In this document: positions 1 through 12,000 of the stretch, piece after piece | How positions within the stretch are numbered: the stretch's first letter is position 1 | How the letters are laid out: every line of letters starts with the position of its first letter | From: Flectonema sp. DT1601 | Taxonomy: Eukaryota; Euglenozoa; Diplonemea; Diplonemida; Diplonemidae | Direction: 5' to 3' | Length of the DNA stretch: 64,000 nucleotides | Assembly: GCA_964019425.1 (NCBI GenBank) | Contig: OZ025814.1 | Coordinates: 386,001 to 450,000 of the forward strand | Made by a program: the position numbers and the translations under genes | The notes under the pieces: model-generated | Seen by the model: only the letters and a program-made list of their open reading frames with translations | Database searches by the model: none | What the model was told of the DNA's origin: nothing

Positions 1-3000
1 CCGATGATACATGCTCCTCTACCAAGACATGGTAATGCTACCTGATCTTTACGAAGAACTGCACTTGAGTGAACCTTCTCCTGACCAGGACACTGCTGGA
101 ACCCAACGTTGATGTCTGCGTCAGTTATTGAATTATCTTTATCATGATTAGTTAACTTAACTGAGAACATTGTTTCACTACTAACTGGAACTGCGTATAT
201 CACTGCGATACCAGGCTTCTGATCGATACGGGGAGTAGTCTTGGTAGTGCGTAACTTATCATCAAAAACTGTACAAGAATCACCTGAGTAGCCAGTCTTA
301 CATTTCGTACACCTTGAATCCTCACGCTGATCCCAGTAACCTCTAATAGGATCGTCAATGCAAGTACAGTGTTCATCACTGCTCATAAAATCATTGTTAA
401 CATCATTGTTTGTTACGTGACCCGTGCAATCACTGCTTCCAGCGCAGCATATTCCTCTGCCATTACAACAAGGCTGTACCAGGTTTATACTGATTTCTGC
501 GTTAACAAATCCCACAGTAGTTACCTTAAGCTGAAGCCAATTCTTGTTGTTTGACAATGAAAGAGTGCAGGTTCTAGTTGTTTCCCCAGAAACCCAATTT
601 GGGTGTTCGTTACAAAGACGACGACACTGATCGGCGTTATCCCAAAGCTCAGGAGAATCACAATCAGTGTCGGTTACTTCAATGTGATCAGAAGAAGTTG
701 TTACTCCACTCTTTGGGTGTACAAATGTTATTTTAAATCTACCGGCTCTGTTAATTCCTAAGTGATCAAAATTAAAAACTGATTTCCCACCAACACCAGC
801 AGCTATTCCATTGCTACTTTCTCCTACAAGCGATCCACCAAAACCCGGGTCGTTGCAATCATTTTGATCTTTGAGAAATTGATCGATATTACCTTGATTA
901 TCAGTCGGAATGGCTCCTTCAAGAGCCTTCTTAGCATTTACTTGAGCTGATGTGAGAGGATATCCACATTCTTTTAATCCTGGATATATAACATCGTTGT
1001 CAAGAGTTAGTTCGACACCCTTTTCATCTTTTACAACAACCGAATACTTCAAAGCGTTTTCTCCAGTCAAGGTTCCAGCTTTAGCTGCTGCAACTCCAGT
1101 TACGGAGTCAGTTACGGGTTTGCTCTTAATGTATATTGAAGCGGGTAATGACATGTCGCTGAAGACCATTCCTGAAGGGTACTTTTTAACCGTCTTGTCT
1201 GGGTACTGCAGGTAGACAAAGAACTCTGAAAATACTACTGTTGGATAACCATCAGATGGTACTTCTCTACCGGGTTTAGAGAGGCGATCTACTGCAATAG
1301 CTCCAAGACGGAAGAAGGTATCTAAGGAACCTCCAGTGTAATCTTCAAGTGGTCGTTTAGAGAGAAACTTATCAGCCATTAGTTCGTTCACGGTGGAAGC
1401 GTGGAAATTTGCACAGTCGCATATGTCACCAGTGCAGCAGAATTCACGCAATCCATTGTATACAGTCATAATGTTTCCCTTTACAAAACTGATTTCCGGG
1501 TCCATTTCTGATCCGGTGATTGCAATAGCGTCCCACTCCCCACCTTCCGGGGGGACCCAGGGATGTACAAAGCCTGTGTCATCTCCATCATATCTTGCAT
1601 CAAATAATTCCTTATAGCTATCAAATTGCTTATTGAATTTACGATCGCTTCCTGTTGCTGCGCATGATTTCTCACCCTTAAATATGACTAGCCAATCACC
1701 AGGTGTTATATCTATATTTTGTGGTGAATTACTGAAAGAGACTCCAGGATCTTGAAGGAATATCACACTACTATAGTCTTGATCCCAATCGGTTCCGAAT
1801 AGTCCCTGACAGAACTGAATATTCATGGATGAGTAGTACGTCTTGATAGGCGATGACCCTTCAAATACGTATTTATTATCATCTGTAACACCATAAATAA
1901 AAACTCCATCCCCCCTCAATATATGTAACTTAGTAGAATCTCTGTATGAAGATCTCTTTGTTGGGATCGGTCCATAATAAGCTGCGTCGATAATAAATGA
2001 GGCAGGGTCTGGGAGTTCTTGTTCCTTCTGCTGGCTGTTAGCTAAGTTATTCTTTGCGACTAGTTGAACGTTAACTGCCTGGGGATTATTAGTTTTAATA
2101 GTTATCACAGCTTTACTGTTATTTGATACCCTCCATGGAGGAGGTGTGAACACATTGTTTTCAGTAGTAAATAATTTTGTGAAAGAAGCCTCCAACACTG
2201 GATGTGTTTCATTGCAATAGGTTCCAACCTTGCCTTGCTCGCAGGAGCCACTACATGTTTTTCCACGTAGGTTTCCTTCGCAGTTGCACTGTTCTTCATC
2301 TTCGGAATATGTACCACAACGCTCATCACCGCAGTTTGCGCATTGAAGTGAACAGGCCTCAGCCCCAGTTGATGTATTGCTGCCGGGTTGCGGGAATCTT
2401 CCAGGTACGCAGGTACCACAGTTAGGACCTGTAAAATTTGGGTTACATTGACAGGCTACTGAGGGAACTTCTACGTTTCGTCCAAATGCTTCTGAGAAGA
2501 TTTGCTTTTTTGGTTCCGCCAGAATGCACTTTGAGTGCACCTTACCATCTGCTGCAACATTAGCATCACAAGCACATGGTCTACGAGGGTAACACAAAGA
2601 CAGCCTCACTGAAGCATCACCGTCAATTGCAGTAAGAACAACTGTAAATGGACCACAAGCTTTAATCTTGCAGACGTTTGCTCCACTCTCAGCATCTTTT
2701 GCAGTTCTGCAGTGGTACCAGTTCACACCGTTTTCTACTTGATTTTTTCCAGACATGTCGGGTTCACCACCGACCATGACACCCATAGCAGCCTTTCCTC
2801 TAATAAAGTGTTTCTTTATAATCATTTCACGACTCGGATCTGCGTAGCTGTTGAACACAAATGATTTAACACCACCAGAGACGAGATCGATGACCATTTC
2901 ATCATCTGGTTGTTTACTATCTACTGTTCCACATTGTATAGTTCCATCTGTTGATCCAACATTCGGATTACAAGTTTCAACGATTCCAGAACCCCAAGTA

Positions 3001-6000
3001 TCAACAAACAGATGGGGTAAGAACGTCACATCATGAACGACTGGTGGAATTTCAGCACTATTTGGTTGTTTTACTTCTACAATCGCCCAATGTGTGAGTG
3101 GTCGGGTTTCTTTATCATTTAGTAGACTCGTGTATTCGATTTGCTTTTCTGACAACAACCCCTTAATAACATTTACTGTCATTTTTATGTACAAGAACTG
3201 TGAATTTTGCAAAGCGTCGACGTCTGGTGTGCTGCTAACTCTAATATTTTTGTCTCCAGTAGCCTCAACGATGAAGCAGTTCGCGTCATCGGCAAAGCAA
3301 ACTGAGTCGACAGTTATGTCGCTGTATGAGATATAGTTAGTTTCTATAAAAATATCAGATAACTGTCCCGAAGTAATTTCACTTGCAATTAAGTTAGCCA
3401 AGAACTGATTTGGATCCAATAGGGACATCTTAAGCTCAACTTTTAATGGTTGGCGTGAGAAGTAATCTTTCCAACCAGGTACTAGTGTCGTTGGAAATAT
3501 CTTTAAAAGACTTTCATCGTATCTCGATTTGTACGTAGAAATTTCTTTAGTGGGAACATTTATTATGATTGAGATGCTTATTAGTTTTCGTTGTTCGACT
3601 GTTGATTCCATAAAACCAGTTATTTCCCGAGTCTCTTCACTTATAATAGCAGCTGCCCCACTATCATCTTCCTCAGATGACACAAAATAGGCTGATTTTA
3701 TTACTAAGTCTATATCTCTAACAAACTGACGTAAGTCGAACAATTCATCATCCCCTGTAAATGTATCCTCGAGATTTTTAAGCAGACCTCTACCTGTAAA
3801 ATCGTTTTCAGTAAAAGGATGATTTTCCTCTCTTGATAGGAAAAAATTTAAAGTAAGAGGCGATCTAGATATTTGGTTAATTGTTAGTTCCTTACAGAAG
3901 CATGGCACAGCTTTGGTACAAAGATTACTACCTGCCCTAACTGGTGAACACTTTTCATCAGTCCACGTACATCCATGGTCAGTTTTACAAGTAGTTTCCT
4001 GATTAAACATTTCACACTTAATAGGCGGAACATAAAATAAAGACGAATTCTTGATACTACATCCTCCTGTCCATCTCATAGGGAATTCAGCTTCACGAGT
4101 ACCTGAGTAAAGTGATCTGTAGGTGGAATCATCGTATATTGGTTGGTTGCCAAGATTTTCTATCTTAGCATTAGAAAGGAGTAGGTTATCGTGGTAACAT
4201 GCTGCATCACGACACTCTTGTTCATTAGAAATATCAGCCAGTAAGAAACTCTTAACAACACCAATGTCTCTAAATCCACAACCCAAACCATACTCTTGTT
4301 TATGATAATTAACTTCAACATTTTGAACTGTGCAAGCTTGGTTTGGCAAGGATTGTGGACCTCTCTTTCTAAGACAGATGCAGTGGAAGCCCCGCTTTGC
4401 AGATTCTATGCAGTTTGGTCGCGAGACTTTTGGATCGGGAACAAGTAAACGAGCGGTTTCAACTTCACAGAAGTTATTAACAAAGTTACACCTAACACTA
4501 CAACCATTTGGTATACTTGAATCTCTATCTGTTCCAATATCTTCCGTTGCATCAGGAATCTTATCTGACTGCCAGGCAATGTCGGATGTCGCGCAAAGTC
4601 CTCTCGTACAATTCCACTGGTCGTCGAAATTAATGTAACCAGCTTCTTCACAACTTGGTTTATCTGTAAGCCTGAAGTAGTCCCAAACAACTTGTTGGTC
4701 ACCGTCATCTTTCAAGTAAGTCATTGTTCTTTGTTCTGGTGTTGGCCACTGAGATTTTGGATCGACAACAAGATTAAACCTATCGATCTGTGCAGCATGA
4801 CAGACGTCAACAAACTTCGGTTGGGGTTGGTCTCCGCATGCTGTAGGTTTGCACAAGTCACCTTTTCCGTCGAGCTCACAGCGTTCGCTAATTATATTGT
4901 ACTCACATTGAGATTTTAAACACCCACTACAACCATCAGCAATACTACAAGGACCTGCAACGTACATAAAACAGACCCAGTTCGGATTTGAATCAGTTTT
5001 CTTAGGAAGTCCAGTGTAAACTTGATCTATGTTTTCCACGTCGTCAACTATCCATCCGTCAGCTTCAAAAACCGAACGTACTTCTGCATCTATTCTAGTA
5101 AATGCTAAAGAGCAAATAGGACGTACTTCTCCACTAGAATCGCTGCTACGAAAACCGACACCAACCACATAACAGTGTTGTGCAGCAAGTGTAATCGCCC
5201 AACCCTGACAAAGACTAAAGTAGTACTCGTCTCCTTTCCAAAGACTATCTTCTTCTACGATTGTTTTTTTGACATAATGATATTTCTCACCCCTATTATT
5301 AAGACAGAGACCCTTACCAACGAAAGTTCCGACAGTTACCACCGATACAATTCCGTTATTAGTTTGTTCAATTACGATTTGTTCGGTTGAAATATCAACC
5401 GTTTGTTGGTCATTAATTTCTTTGTGACAAAACCCATCAGTATGACAGTCACCGAGTGAGATTCCGCCCGAAATACTGCAAACGCAAGTATCATCATATT
5501 CAAAAGCAGCACTTATTCCATCTTGTTCTACTTCAGGTCTGAGACAAGATCTTGATGGTAGCTTTACATGGAAGTCACAGAAACCGTAATTTATCTGCGC
5601 ATCAGGGTTAAGTGGAGGTTCATTGCATCTACCTCCTTGATTGTTCTCAAGAGCATATAAAAGGCTTTGTGAACTCATTGATGAAACCGTCTCCATGTTA
5701 GTTTCACATGTTCTCTTTTCAAAGACGCTTGATTCTGGATCACCAACTCTGACACAGGATTGCATTAAAACACATTTGACACTATCAGATGCGATCCAAT
5801 TGAAGTGGGTACATTTCTGGTCTAAAATACAAGCTGCTTCACACTGTTTTACCCAAGTAATTGATGGCATGGTACGCAGTATGTTTGCCCCGCTAGCCGG
5901 ATCACATCTCTTTCGAGGTGTGTGAATAAAACACCCTGAAGTACTCGTTTTATAAATGCAGCTTGTATCAACTGTCACTGATGAAGGGTATGTACTACCA

Positions 6001-8423
6001 CAAATATCCGTACAGGCTGACTGTTCCAGAGAACTAGGAGCCTCCATTGTGTCTGAACACCAACATGACTTCTCTCCCTCAGTTGTGTATTTAATACCAA
6101 AGAATTTGGTACCACCGCATAGTAAGTAGCAGTCTTCAACAGTCATATGTCTGGTGTTTATTTCTGGTAAGTATACAGGTCCGAGGTTTAGATCGCCTTT
6201 TGATGTACTGTAACAGGAGTGTTCATCTTCGTATAGTTTAGTTGGTTGACGCGCATTTAAACAAATAGAACGACAATTACCATCTGCAGCAGGACAGCTG
6301 ACGTCTCTTACAGAAGGACCACTGTAAGAGTTATAATGAAGTTCGCCATTGCTGTAATCGAGCCAACACCCTCTTGGATATTCTTTTTCTAATTTTGTAT
6401 CAGAAAAAGTAAATTCAATATTCATTCGAGAAGCTGCAGTTTCGCACAATTCCTTTGTTGCCACAACAGTAGATGTTGAGCATTGCTTGTTTGATGTTGC
6501 TGGAGAATGCTGATACGTGTTTGATCGTTTTACTAAACACGTATTTTCACAGGTATCCTCAAGATTTGCAAGAGTGTCTTCGTATAAGAAGCATTTGTTA
6601 GGCTCTTCAAAATAAAACGCATTACACTTGTATTCATTGATACATGTTGTCTGACAACCTGCAGCTGTTTCAACATCAGTTCTTATAGTGAAAGAAGTTA
6701 CACAACAATTCTCACTGTCGAAGTAAATGGTACCTTGCTTTATGGAGCACTTTTGACATTTACTACTATGAAACCTAAGTTTAAGTTTGTTGTCGTGTAA
6801 TACACATGCTGAGTTGGCAAGTGTGACACCAACGCAGGTTGCACTGTCGAGGCACTGTAACTTGCATGATTCAAAGTCTTCTGGAGGATCCATTGTTTCG
6901 CTTTCCGGAATTTCACCAGTGCAACAGTGTTCCGTAGTCGCTGTCATAACGTACGGAGCTGGTCGAGAACTTAGACTTTGAAAACATTTATAATTAACTT
7001 TTTCTTCAACAGATGTTGGTATCTCACCACCAAAACCATAATGATAATGCCATGGTCCAGGAGGTGAGATTTTCGTCCGATTCTTAGAAGATGGAACAAG
7101 AAGAGAGCAAGTCTTCTCATTTCCATTATCAAACCACTCGTACCCAACACAGTTTTTTAGGAGTTTTCTACATGAGCGTGCGCAGTCACTCATTTCATAA
7201 TCGTTGAATGACAATGAGTAATGATCAATTGGTTTATTAATTCCACCAACAGAATCGCTATTATCACGACATTTACCGTTACCGATCAGTTCAAAGTAAT
7301 CCTCAGATGGGGCCTCATAGCTTCCGCACGTTTCTACTCCCTCACACGAACGTGCGATATTACTTTCAAAAGAGATACACTGTCGACCCCAAGCTGTTGC
7401 TATCGGTGCTTCCTTAGGGCATTTTGGATCGATTTTGCATTTGTCAACCAATTTGGTAATACGAGACATTGTGAATGTCGCACCTTGACAAACATTACCA
7501 CTGACTTCATGAACTTCTCCTCTCATCACGTAAGTGTCGGAAGTAACTCCAAAGGAACCTGAAATTGTACCTAAAGAGTGATTGAATTCATAACGGAATG
7601 CATCGGGGTGAAGCTTCTCTGTGTTTCCCAGATTAATCCCTATGTCATTTTCAATCTGACCACCTCTGGTACCAAAAATACGAAACTCTCCAGTTGCAGA
7701 AATAGAAATCTCTGTAGTTGTCGGCAGTACGTCTGCACAAATAAATTTATCGTAAGTAACCGACCATGTGCCAGCAATACATTCATACTTTCCCTCAGTT
7801 GTTATATCGAGGGTAGGTTTCGGTTCCAATACAAGTACTTCAGGTTCTTCTTGAGTTGGACAGTAACAAATACCACCAATTAGTCTTGCTTCTTCACTTT
7901 CACAGCTCGTTAAAGCTTCGTTAGATTTCAGAGTACAAGAACACTCACTGCTTATAGTGCAGCTACGGAAATCTGGATGAGAAGAGCAAGTTCCTTCGTT
8001 TTCGTGCCATGTGCAGTATGGTGCTCTGCAGTCGCTAATTATCATCTTTGTAGAGCAATTTACTGGAGCACTAGCTTCCACTGAGTGAAATCTAACTTGT
8101 CCATTATAAGTGTAGCCACCACAGTTTGGATCGTCCTCACAGGACTTTTTAATACAATCAAATTGGTACTGACCATTCTGGTAGTTTGGTTCGCTGATGC
8201 TTAAAAAGCCGTTACTTGTGAAGTCGCACACTTTGCTATCTTTCATTACTCCCGTGGGGCCACAGAGTGGTGGTCCTAACGGAAATCCTGGTGGTCCCGA
8301 GCATTCATTTTGAAATGTTTTCCATGCTTGAGTACCTACACATGATTGAGATCTGGATGGGTTTGCGTACATCACCAGTGTTGTGAGCACCATCACTAGT
8401 CTATTATTACCTACTCGCGTCAT
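1..8423 (-). CDS. Giant secreted cysteine-rich protein with PAN-like, WSC-like and EGF-like modules (partial, 3' end outside window)
   Basis: One uninterrupted reading frame runs from ATG at 8423 to the window edge, at least 2807 codons without an intron; I read it in frame along its length and checked the frame at several widely spaced points. The N terminus has a short basic stretch, a hydrophobic core (LVMVLTTLVMYA) and a likely cleavage site before SQSCVG, a signal peptide. The rest is rich in cysteine. PAN/apple-like units (C-x3-C, then CxGY/CxAF, then CxL) lie near residues 380-450, 510-550 and 590-630; a WSC-like unit ending in CWC lies near 770-810. EGF/laminin-EGF-like units (for example CQCNPNFTGPNCGTC) lie near residues 1985-2070 and 2685-2715. 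A likely job is extracellular or cell-surface adhesion or carbohydrate binding; this is inferred from module type only. An AG after a pyrimidine tract (8472-8474) lies 47 bases upstream of the ATG. No transmembrane segment is visible in the part present. Confidence 0.85.
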   Translation of the reverse strand, partial: MTRVGNNRLVMVLTTLVMYANPSRSQSCVGTQAWKTFQNECSGPPGFPLGPPLCGPTGVMKDSKVCDFTSNGFLSISEPNYQNGQYQFDCIKKSCEDDPNCGGYTYNGQVRFHSVEASAPVNCSTKMIISDCRAPYCTWHENEGTCSSHPDFRSCTISSECSCTLKSNEALTSCESEEARLIGGICYCPTQEEPEVLVLEPKPTLDITTEGKYECIAGTWSVTYDKFICADVLPTTTEISISATGEFRIFGTRGGQIENDIGINLGNTEKLHPDAFRYEFNHSLGTISGSFGVTSDTYVMRGEVHEVSGNVCQGATFTMSRITKLVDKCKIDPKCPKEAPIATAWGRQCISFESNIARSCEGVETCGSYEAPSEDYFELIGNGKCRDNSDSVGGINKPIDHYSLSFNDYEMSDCARSCRKLLKNCVGYEWFDNGNEKTCSLLVPSSKNRTKISPPGPWHYHYGFGGEIPTSVEEKVNYKCFQSLSSRPAPYVMTATTEHCCTGEIPESETMDPPEDFESCKLQCLDSATCVGVTLANSACVLHDNKLKLRFHSSKCQKCSIKQGTIYFDSENCCVTSFTIRTDVETAAGCQTTCINEYKCNAFYFEEPNKCFLYEDTLANLEDTCENTCLVKRSNTYQHSPATSNKQCSTSTVVATKELCETAASRMNIEFTFSDTKLEKEYPRGCWLDYSNGELHYNSYSGPSVRDVSCPAADGNCRSICLNARQPTKLYEDEHSCYSTSKGDLNLGPVYLPEINTRHMTVEDCYLLCGGTKFFGIKYTTEGEKSCWCSDTMEAPSSLEQSACTDICGSTYPSSVTVDTSCIYKTSTSGCFIHTPRKRCDPASGANILRTMPSITWVKQCEAACILDQKCTHFNWIASDSVKCVLMQSCVRVGDPESSVFEKRTCETNMETVSSMSSQSLLYALENNQGGRCNEPPLNPDAQINYGFCDFHVKLPSRSCLRPEVEQDGISAAFEYDDTCVCSISGGISLGDCHTDGFCHKEINDQQTVDISTEQIVIEQTNNGIVSVVTVGTFVGKGLCLNNRGEKYHYVKKTIVEEDSLWKGDEYYFSLCQGWAITLAAQHCYVVGVGFRSSDSSGEVRPICSLAFTRIDAEVRSVFEADGWIVDDVENIDQVYTGLPKKTDSNPNWVCFMYVAGPCSIADGCSGCLKSQCEYNIISERCELDGKGDLCKPTACGDQPQPKFVDVCHAAQIDRFNLVVDPKSQWPTPEQRTMTYLKDDGDQQVVWDYFRLTDKPSCEEAGYINFDDQWNCTRGLCATSDIAWQSDKIPDATEDIGTDRDSSIPNGCSVRCNFVNNFCEVETARLLVPDPKVSRPNCIESAKRGFHCICLRKRGPQSLPNQACTVQNVEVNYHKQEYGLGCGFRDIGVVKSFLLADISNEQECRDAACYHDNLLLSNAKIENLGNQPIYDDSTYRSLYSGTREAEFPMRWTGGCSIKNSSLFYVPPIKCEMFNQETTCKTDHGCTWTDEKCSPVRAGSNLCTKAVPCFCKELTINQISRSPLTLNFFLSREENHPFTENDFTGRGLLKNLEDTFTGDDELFDLRQFVRDIDLVIKSAYFVSSEEDDSGAAAIISEETREITGFMESTVEQRKLISISIIINVPTKEISTYKSRYDESLLKIFPTTLVPGWKDYFSRQPLKVELKMSLLDPNQFLANLIASEITSGQLSDIFIETNYISYSDITVDSVCFADDANCFIVEATGDKNIRVSSTPDVDALQNSQFLYIKMTVNVIKGLLSEKQIEYTSLLNDKETRPLTHWAIVEVKQPNSAEIPPVVHDVTFLPHLFVDTWGSGIVETCNPNVGSTDGTIQCGTVDSKQPDDEMVIDLVSGGVKSFVFNSYADPSREMIIKKHFIRGKAAMGVMVGGEPDMSGKNQVENGVNWYHCRTAKDAESGANVCKIKACGPFTVVLTAIDGDASVRLSLCYPRRPCACDANVAADGKVHSKCILAEPKKQIFSEAFGRNVEVPSVACQCNPNFTGPNCGTCVPGRFPQPGSNTSTGAEACSLQCANCGDERCGTYSEDEEQCNCEGNLRGKTCSGSCEQGKVGTYCNETHPVLEASFTKLFTTENNVFTPPPWRVSNNSKAVITIKTNNPQAVNVQLVAKNNLANSQQKEQELPDPASFIIDAAYYGPIPTKRSSYRDSTKLHILRGDGVFIYGVTDDNKYVFEGSSPIKTYYSSMNIQFCQGLFGTDWDQDYSSVIFLQDPGVSFSNSPQNIDITPGDWLVIFKGEKSCAATGSDRKFNKQFDSYKELFDARYDGDDTGFVHPWVPPEGGEWDAIAITGSEMDPEISFVKGNIMTVYNGLREFCCTGDICDCANFHASTVNELMADKFLSKRPLEDYTGGSLDTFFRLGAIAVDRLSKPGREVPSDGYPTVVFSEFFVYLQYPDKTVKKYPSGMVFSDMSLPASIYIKSKPVTDSVTGVAAAKAGTLTGENALKYSVVVKDEKGVELTLDNDVIYPGLKECGYPLTSAQVNAKKALEGAIPTDNQGNIDQFLKDQNDCNDPGFGGSLVGESSNGIAAGVGGKSVFNFDHLGINRAGRFKITFVHPKSGVTTSSDHIEVTDTDCDSPELWDNADQCRRLCNEHPNWVSGETTRTCTLSLSNNKNWLQLKVTTVGFVNAEISINLVQPCCNGRGICCAGSSDCTGHVTNNDVNNDFMSSDEHCTCIDDPIRGYWDQREDSRCTKCKTGYSGDSCTVFDDKLRTTKTTPRIDQKPGIAVIYAVPVSSETMFSVKLTNHDKDNSITDADINVGFQQCPGQEKVHSSAVLRKDQVALPCLGRGACII

Positions 8424-9056
8424 TTCTTTTCTGGTTCCCCCTTCCCTCCGAGACGGCGATGTCCGGGTGGGCTGGGGAACAACAGATCAAAAACTCCTAT
8501 TTGAGGGGAAATAATTATTTGCACTTTACTCTAACAACACGAACTTAACATCAGCCACAGCTCCTACTGCCTCATGGGAATGATTGTTGCTGTTGAAGTT
8601 ACAGTGGTTAGTGGATTTGTTATTGATTGTGTGCATGCATAATTTGAAAAATTCTAACAAGTGACATCTACCTAAGAAACAAAGAGTTGGTGGGTGAACG
8701 TGAGCTCCAAAACGAACCCAAGGGAAAGATGAGTTAAGAAAATACACGAGAACGCAAACAAAAGAATCAATCAAGCTTTACTCTCGTATTCCTTAAGCTA
8801 TTCTTACACAAAAACAATACAATTTCCATTGGGAAGGAAACATGAACCTAATCAAAGGAAAAAAACAATCTAAAAAAAGAATGAGAGGGAAATGAACTTT
8901 TTCTTTTTTTTCTTCTTTTTTACGTTTTTTTTCATTCCACCTTTTTTTTTTTAAAAAAAAAATAACAATAACTGGAAAACTAAATCTCTACAGGTGTGTA
9001 TCTACATAAAGATAGCGGAATGTTTGTTTGTTTGTGACGAAGAAGCTCCAAAAGGC
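8424..9056. other. Intergenic, 633 bases
   Basis: It holds the 5' leader of the giant secreted-protein gene and, from about 8780, AT-rich sequence with A and T homopolymers that is probably 3' UTR of nothing upstream but leader/spacer of the two minus-strand neighbours. An 82-codon minus-strand frame at 8526-8774 has no protein-like features. I see no further gene. Confidence 0.5.
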
Positions 9057-12000
9057 TCACATTAACCTACTTGATGTTACAGCTGGTTCTACCCAATGCA
9101 GCCAGGTGTTTTCAAGTTGTTTATCGTGTGTGTTAACTGAGTGTGATCGAGCTAACGATTCAATGTCCGTAGGGAAATTAATATCTGAAATCCCAAGTGG
9201 ATTGGTAGGAGAACTTCCTCTTTCTTTGAGTGCTTCAACACGTTTACGAAACGAGTCAGTTTGTTCTTTGAGTTGCTGATATCGTTGTTCAGCATCTGAT
9301 CTCTTTTGAAGTAACTCAGAGTCTGTTGAAGAAGGTACATAACTAGTAGACTCTGATGGAATTGGTATCGTATGAAGTCCCACTGAAGGAGATGCTGAAC
9401 GTACTTGTGGAGCGAGCAACTGCGATGTCACTATTGGAGATGATTCAACTGTTGGAGGCCCCTGAATACTAACCTGTGGAACTACCAAACTATTTCCTTC
9501 TGAAAACAAAACCATTCTCGGATTTGGCGTACTATTCCCAAAATCTTTCTGAGGAATATCTGCTTGTATTGGAGGTTGATTTCCATTTCTTTGTGGACTT
9601 ACTGTACTACGTTCTACAACATCATCTTTATCTGACAAGACTGGTCTTCCATAACGCTCTTCAAGGTCTTGGTATAGTTCATCCCAAGCATTTAGATAGT
9701 CACCAAGAATTGAATCTACTTGAATCTTCTTATTAGGATTAACTTTTTCGTAATACTTCAACACATTTCTACGAACTGTAAAGTAGTTTGGAACTCCGAC
9801 TTGAATCGCTAAGGCTTCAAGCATGAGTTCTTCACTGCCTCGATACTCATCGAGAATCTGATCGATTTGGTTAATCCTCCCGGGATCGAACTGCTGCAAT
9901 AATATTGTCACTAAATCAACATAATCCTCATAAGATCTTCCAGGTAATGACTTTATAGTGTTTGGAGGAATGTCAACAATATTAGGAACCTCATTAAATG
10001 ATCTCTCAGTAGCTGCTTCGTGTATTGTCGAAGGTTGCGTTAGAGGGGGTGGAGGTGGTTCGTCAACTGGTAGATTATGAATAATTTTCAAAACTTCCGG
10101 AGGAGGAGGCTCATCCTCAACTGGAACATCAGCAACAGGCTCTTCCGGTAGATCAACGACAGGTAGCGTCTCCGGAAGTATGTTTTGAGAGGATGAAGAT
10201 TTTCTTCCCGTTACATTATAGTTTATAGGTACCGCAAATCTTGGTGAAGGACGACTACCCATCGATGGTGTAGGTGGAGCTGACGAAGTATCCAAAGTAA
10301 AGAAACCACTTTGAGGAACTACACTAACTTGCATTGGAGTACCATGACCTAACTTACGAGTGGATAGCAGTGTCAATGAGAAGTCAAAGTTTTCATCTTC
10401 CATATCAACAGAATCACACACAATAACACTCATTGATGCCAATAACTGAGATGCTGTTGGATGTAGTAGGTATCTGTTAAGGGATCCAATAAAGGCAGTT
10501 AACGTGCAATCAACTGGTCCGACTATAATGTTTACAACTCCACCAGAGAACGGAGAATCTGAATTTCTTGGACCAACTACCATTCCATCCTCAGTAGTGT
10601 ATGTCGCTGAAAATAATCTCTTTTGCTGAAAGGCATCATACCACAGGTTAGTAGTGTCTTCGTTACTTTCTTGTACCCAAGTAAGCCTAGATCCCTTAGT
10701 TATTGAATTTATTATTTGTTCTCTGTGATTGTTGTCGTTATTATTAAATGCTTCGAATACAAACGTAGCATCCCCAGGCTGAATGTCGGATAAAAACCAC
10801 GAAATATCATTACTCTTTATGTCACAGTGAAGACCGTGTCTAGTAAAGAATTTATATAATGCCGTCTGCATGGATGAGGCAGTTGGATGTCTAATGTCGT
10901 GTAAAAGCAGAACTTTTACAGTATTTGAAACAACGTCATGTGACAATGGTACTGATGACTTCATGGCTGATGTTGTGGTTGGTTGATGTACTTCAGGTTT
11001 TGAAGGTGTTCTTGAAGTAACTACTGGAGTTGATGAACTAATTAAAAACGGATTCTGAGATTCAACACAAGTAGTAATCTTCTTAGTTGGAAGAATACCA
11101 AGATAAAACCAACTACGTTGATCAAAACGATCACTTGTTGACGATACTTGAATCGGACAAAACGACGCTTTCGATACACTCATCATAAAGTCTGCCAGTA
11201 GCATCTCAAGACCAAGAGACTCAAAGGTATCAGAAATACCTTCACAAAGTATTCCAACTTCTGGTTGAGTTGGACAGAATGCATAAGAAACACAAGTAAC
11301 ATCTGCATTAATTACTTTACCACTACTTCCTGAGATGTTATCAGACATTATAGCATCACCTCTACAGAATAAACTATTTTGAAACATTGATGGAGAGAGT
11401 CCAGGAAGACCCTTATCGATGTCGAAGACACATGTTAGCCTTACTCCCGTTACTAAATTTTGAATTAGTAAAGAATAAAGATCAAGTTCTGAAATTATAT
11501 CAGCTGACGCCCAATCAGCAGGTGCTATGCCACCTGTTCTGTCTTTAACACCCGTCACAGAAACACCTTCACCAATGAAAGCGAATAAGAGGCTGTCTCC
11601 TGGCTGTGCGTCATCACAAAGCCACTTCAATCCGTTTATAATAGAACTCCGAGTTGGGTGTTCGTGTGAATCTGGTGCACTAACGATAACACGCCTTTGA
11701 GAACGGAAACCGTTTCGCAGTAGTGTTGCTTGCAGAGAGTACAAACTTTCATTTTTTGAAGTATCTGTACAAACAAAGAGAGCTCTCGATGCCCCAGGAA
11801 CTGGATCTGCAATAGACTTGACTGGAACTTCAAATGGAGGAGTCACAGTAGCTGGCGCTGATATTGTCGGAGTTGGTGCTCCAAAGTGATTGCGAGTATT
11901 TACAACACTTTCTCTTCCTTTTTGTGCTATTTCTGATGCTGTTGTTAATTCCTTTAGACTACCTTGATTGTTTCTAAGTTTTGCGATGGTTTGAAACAGT

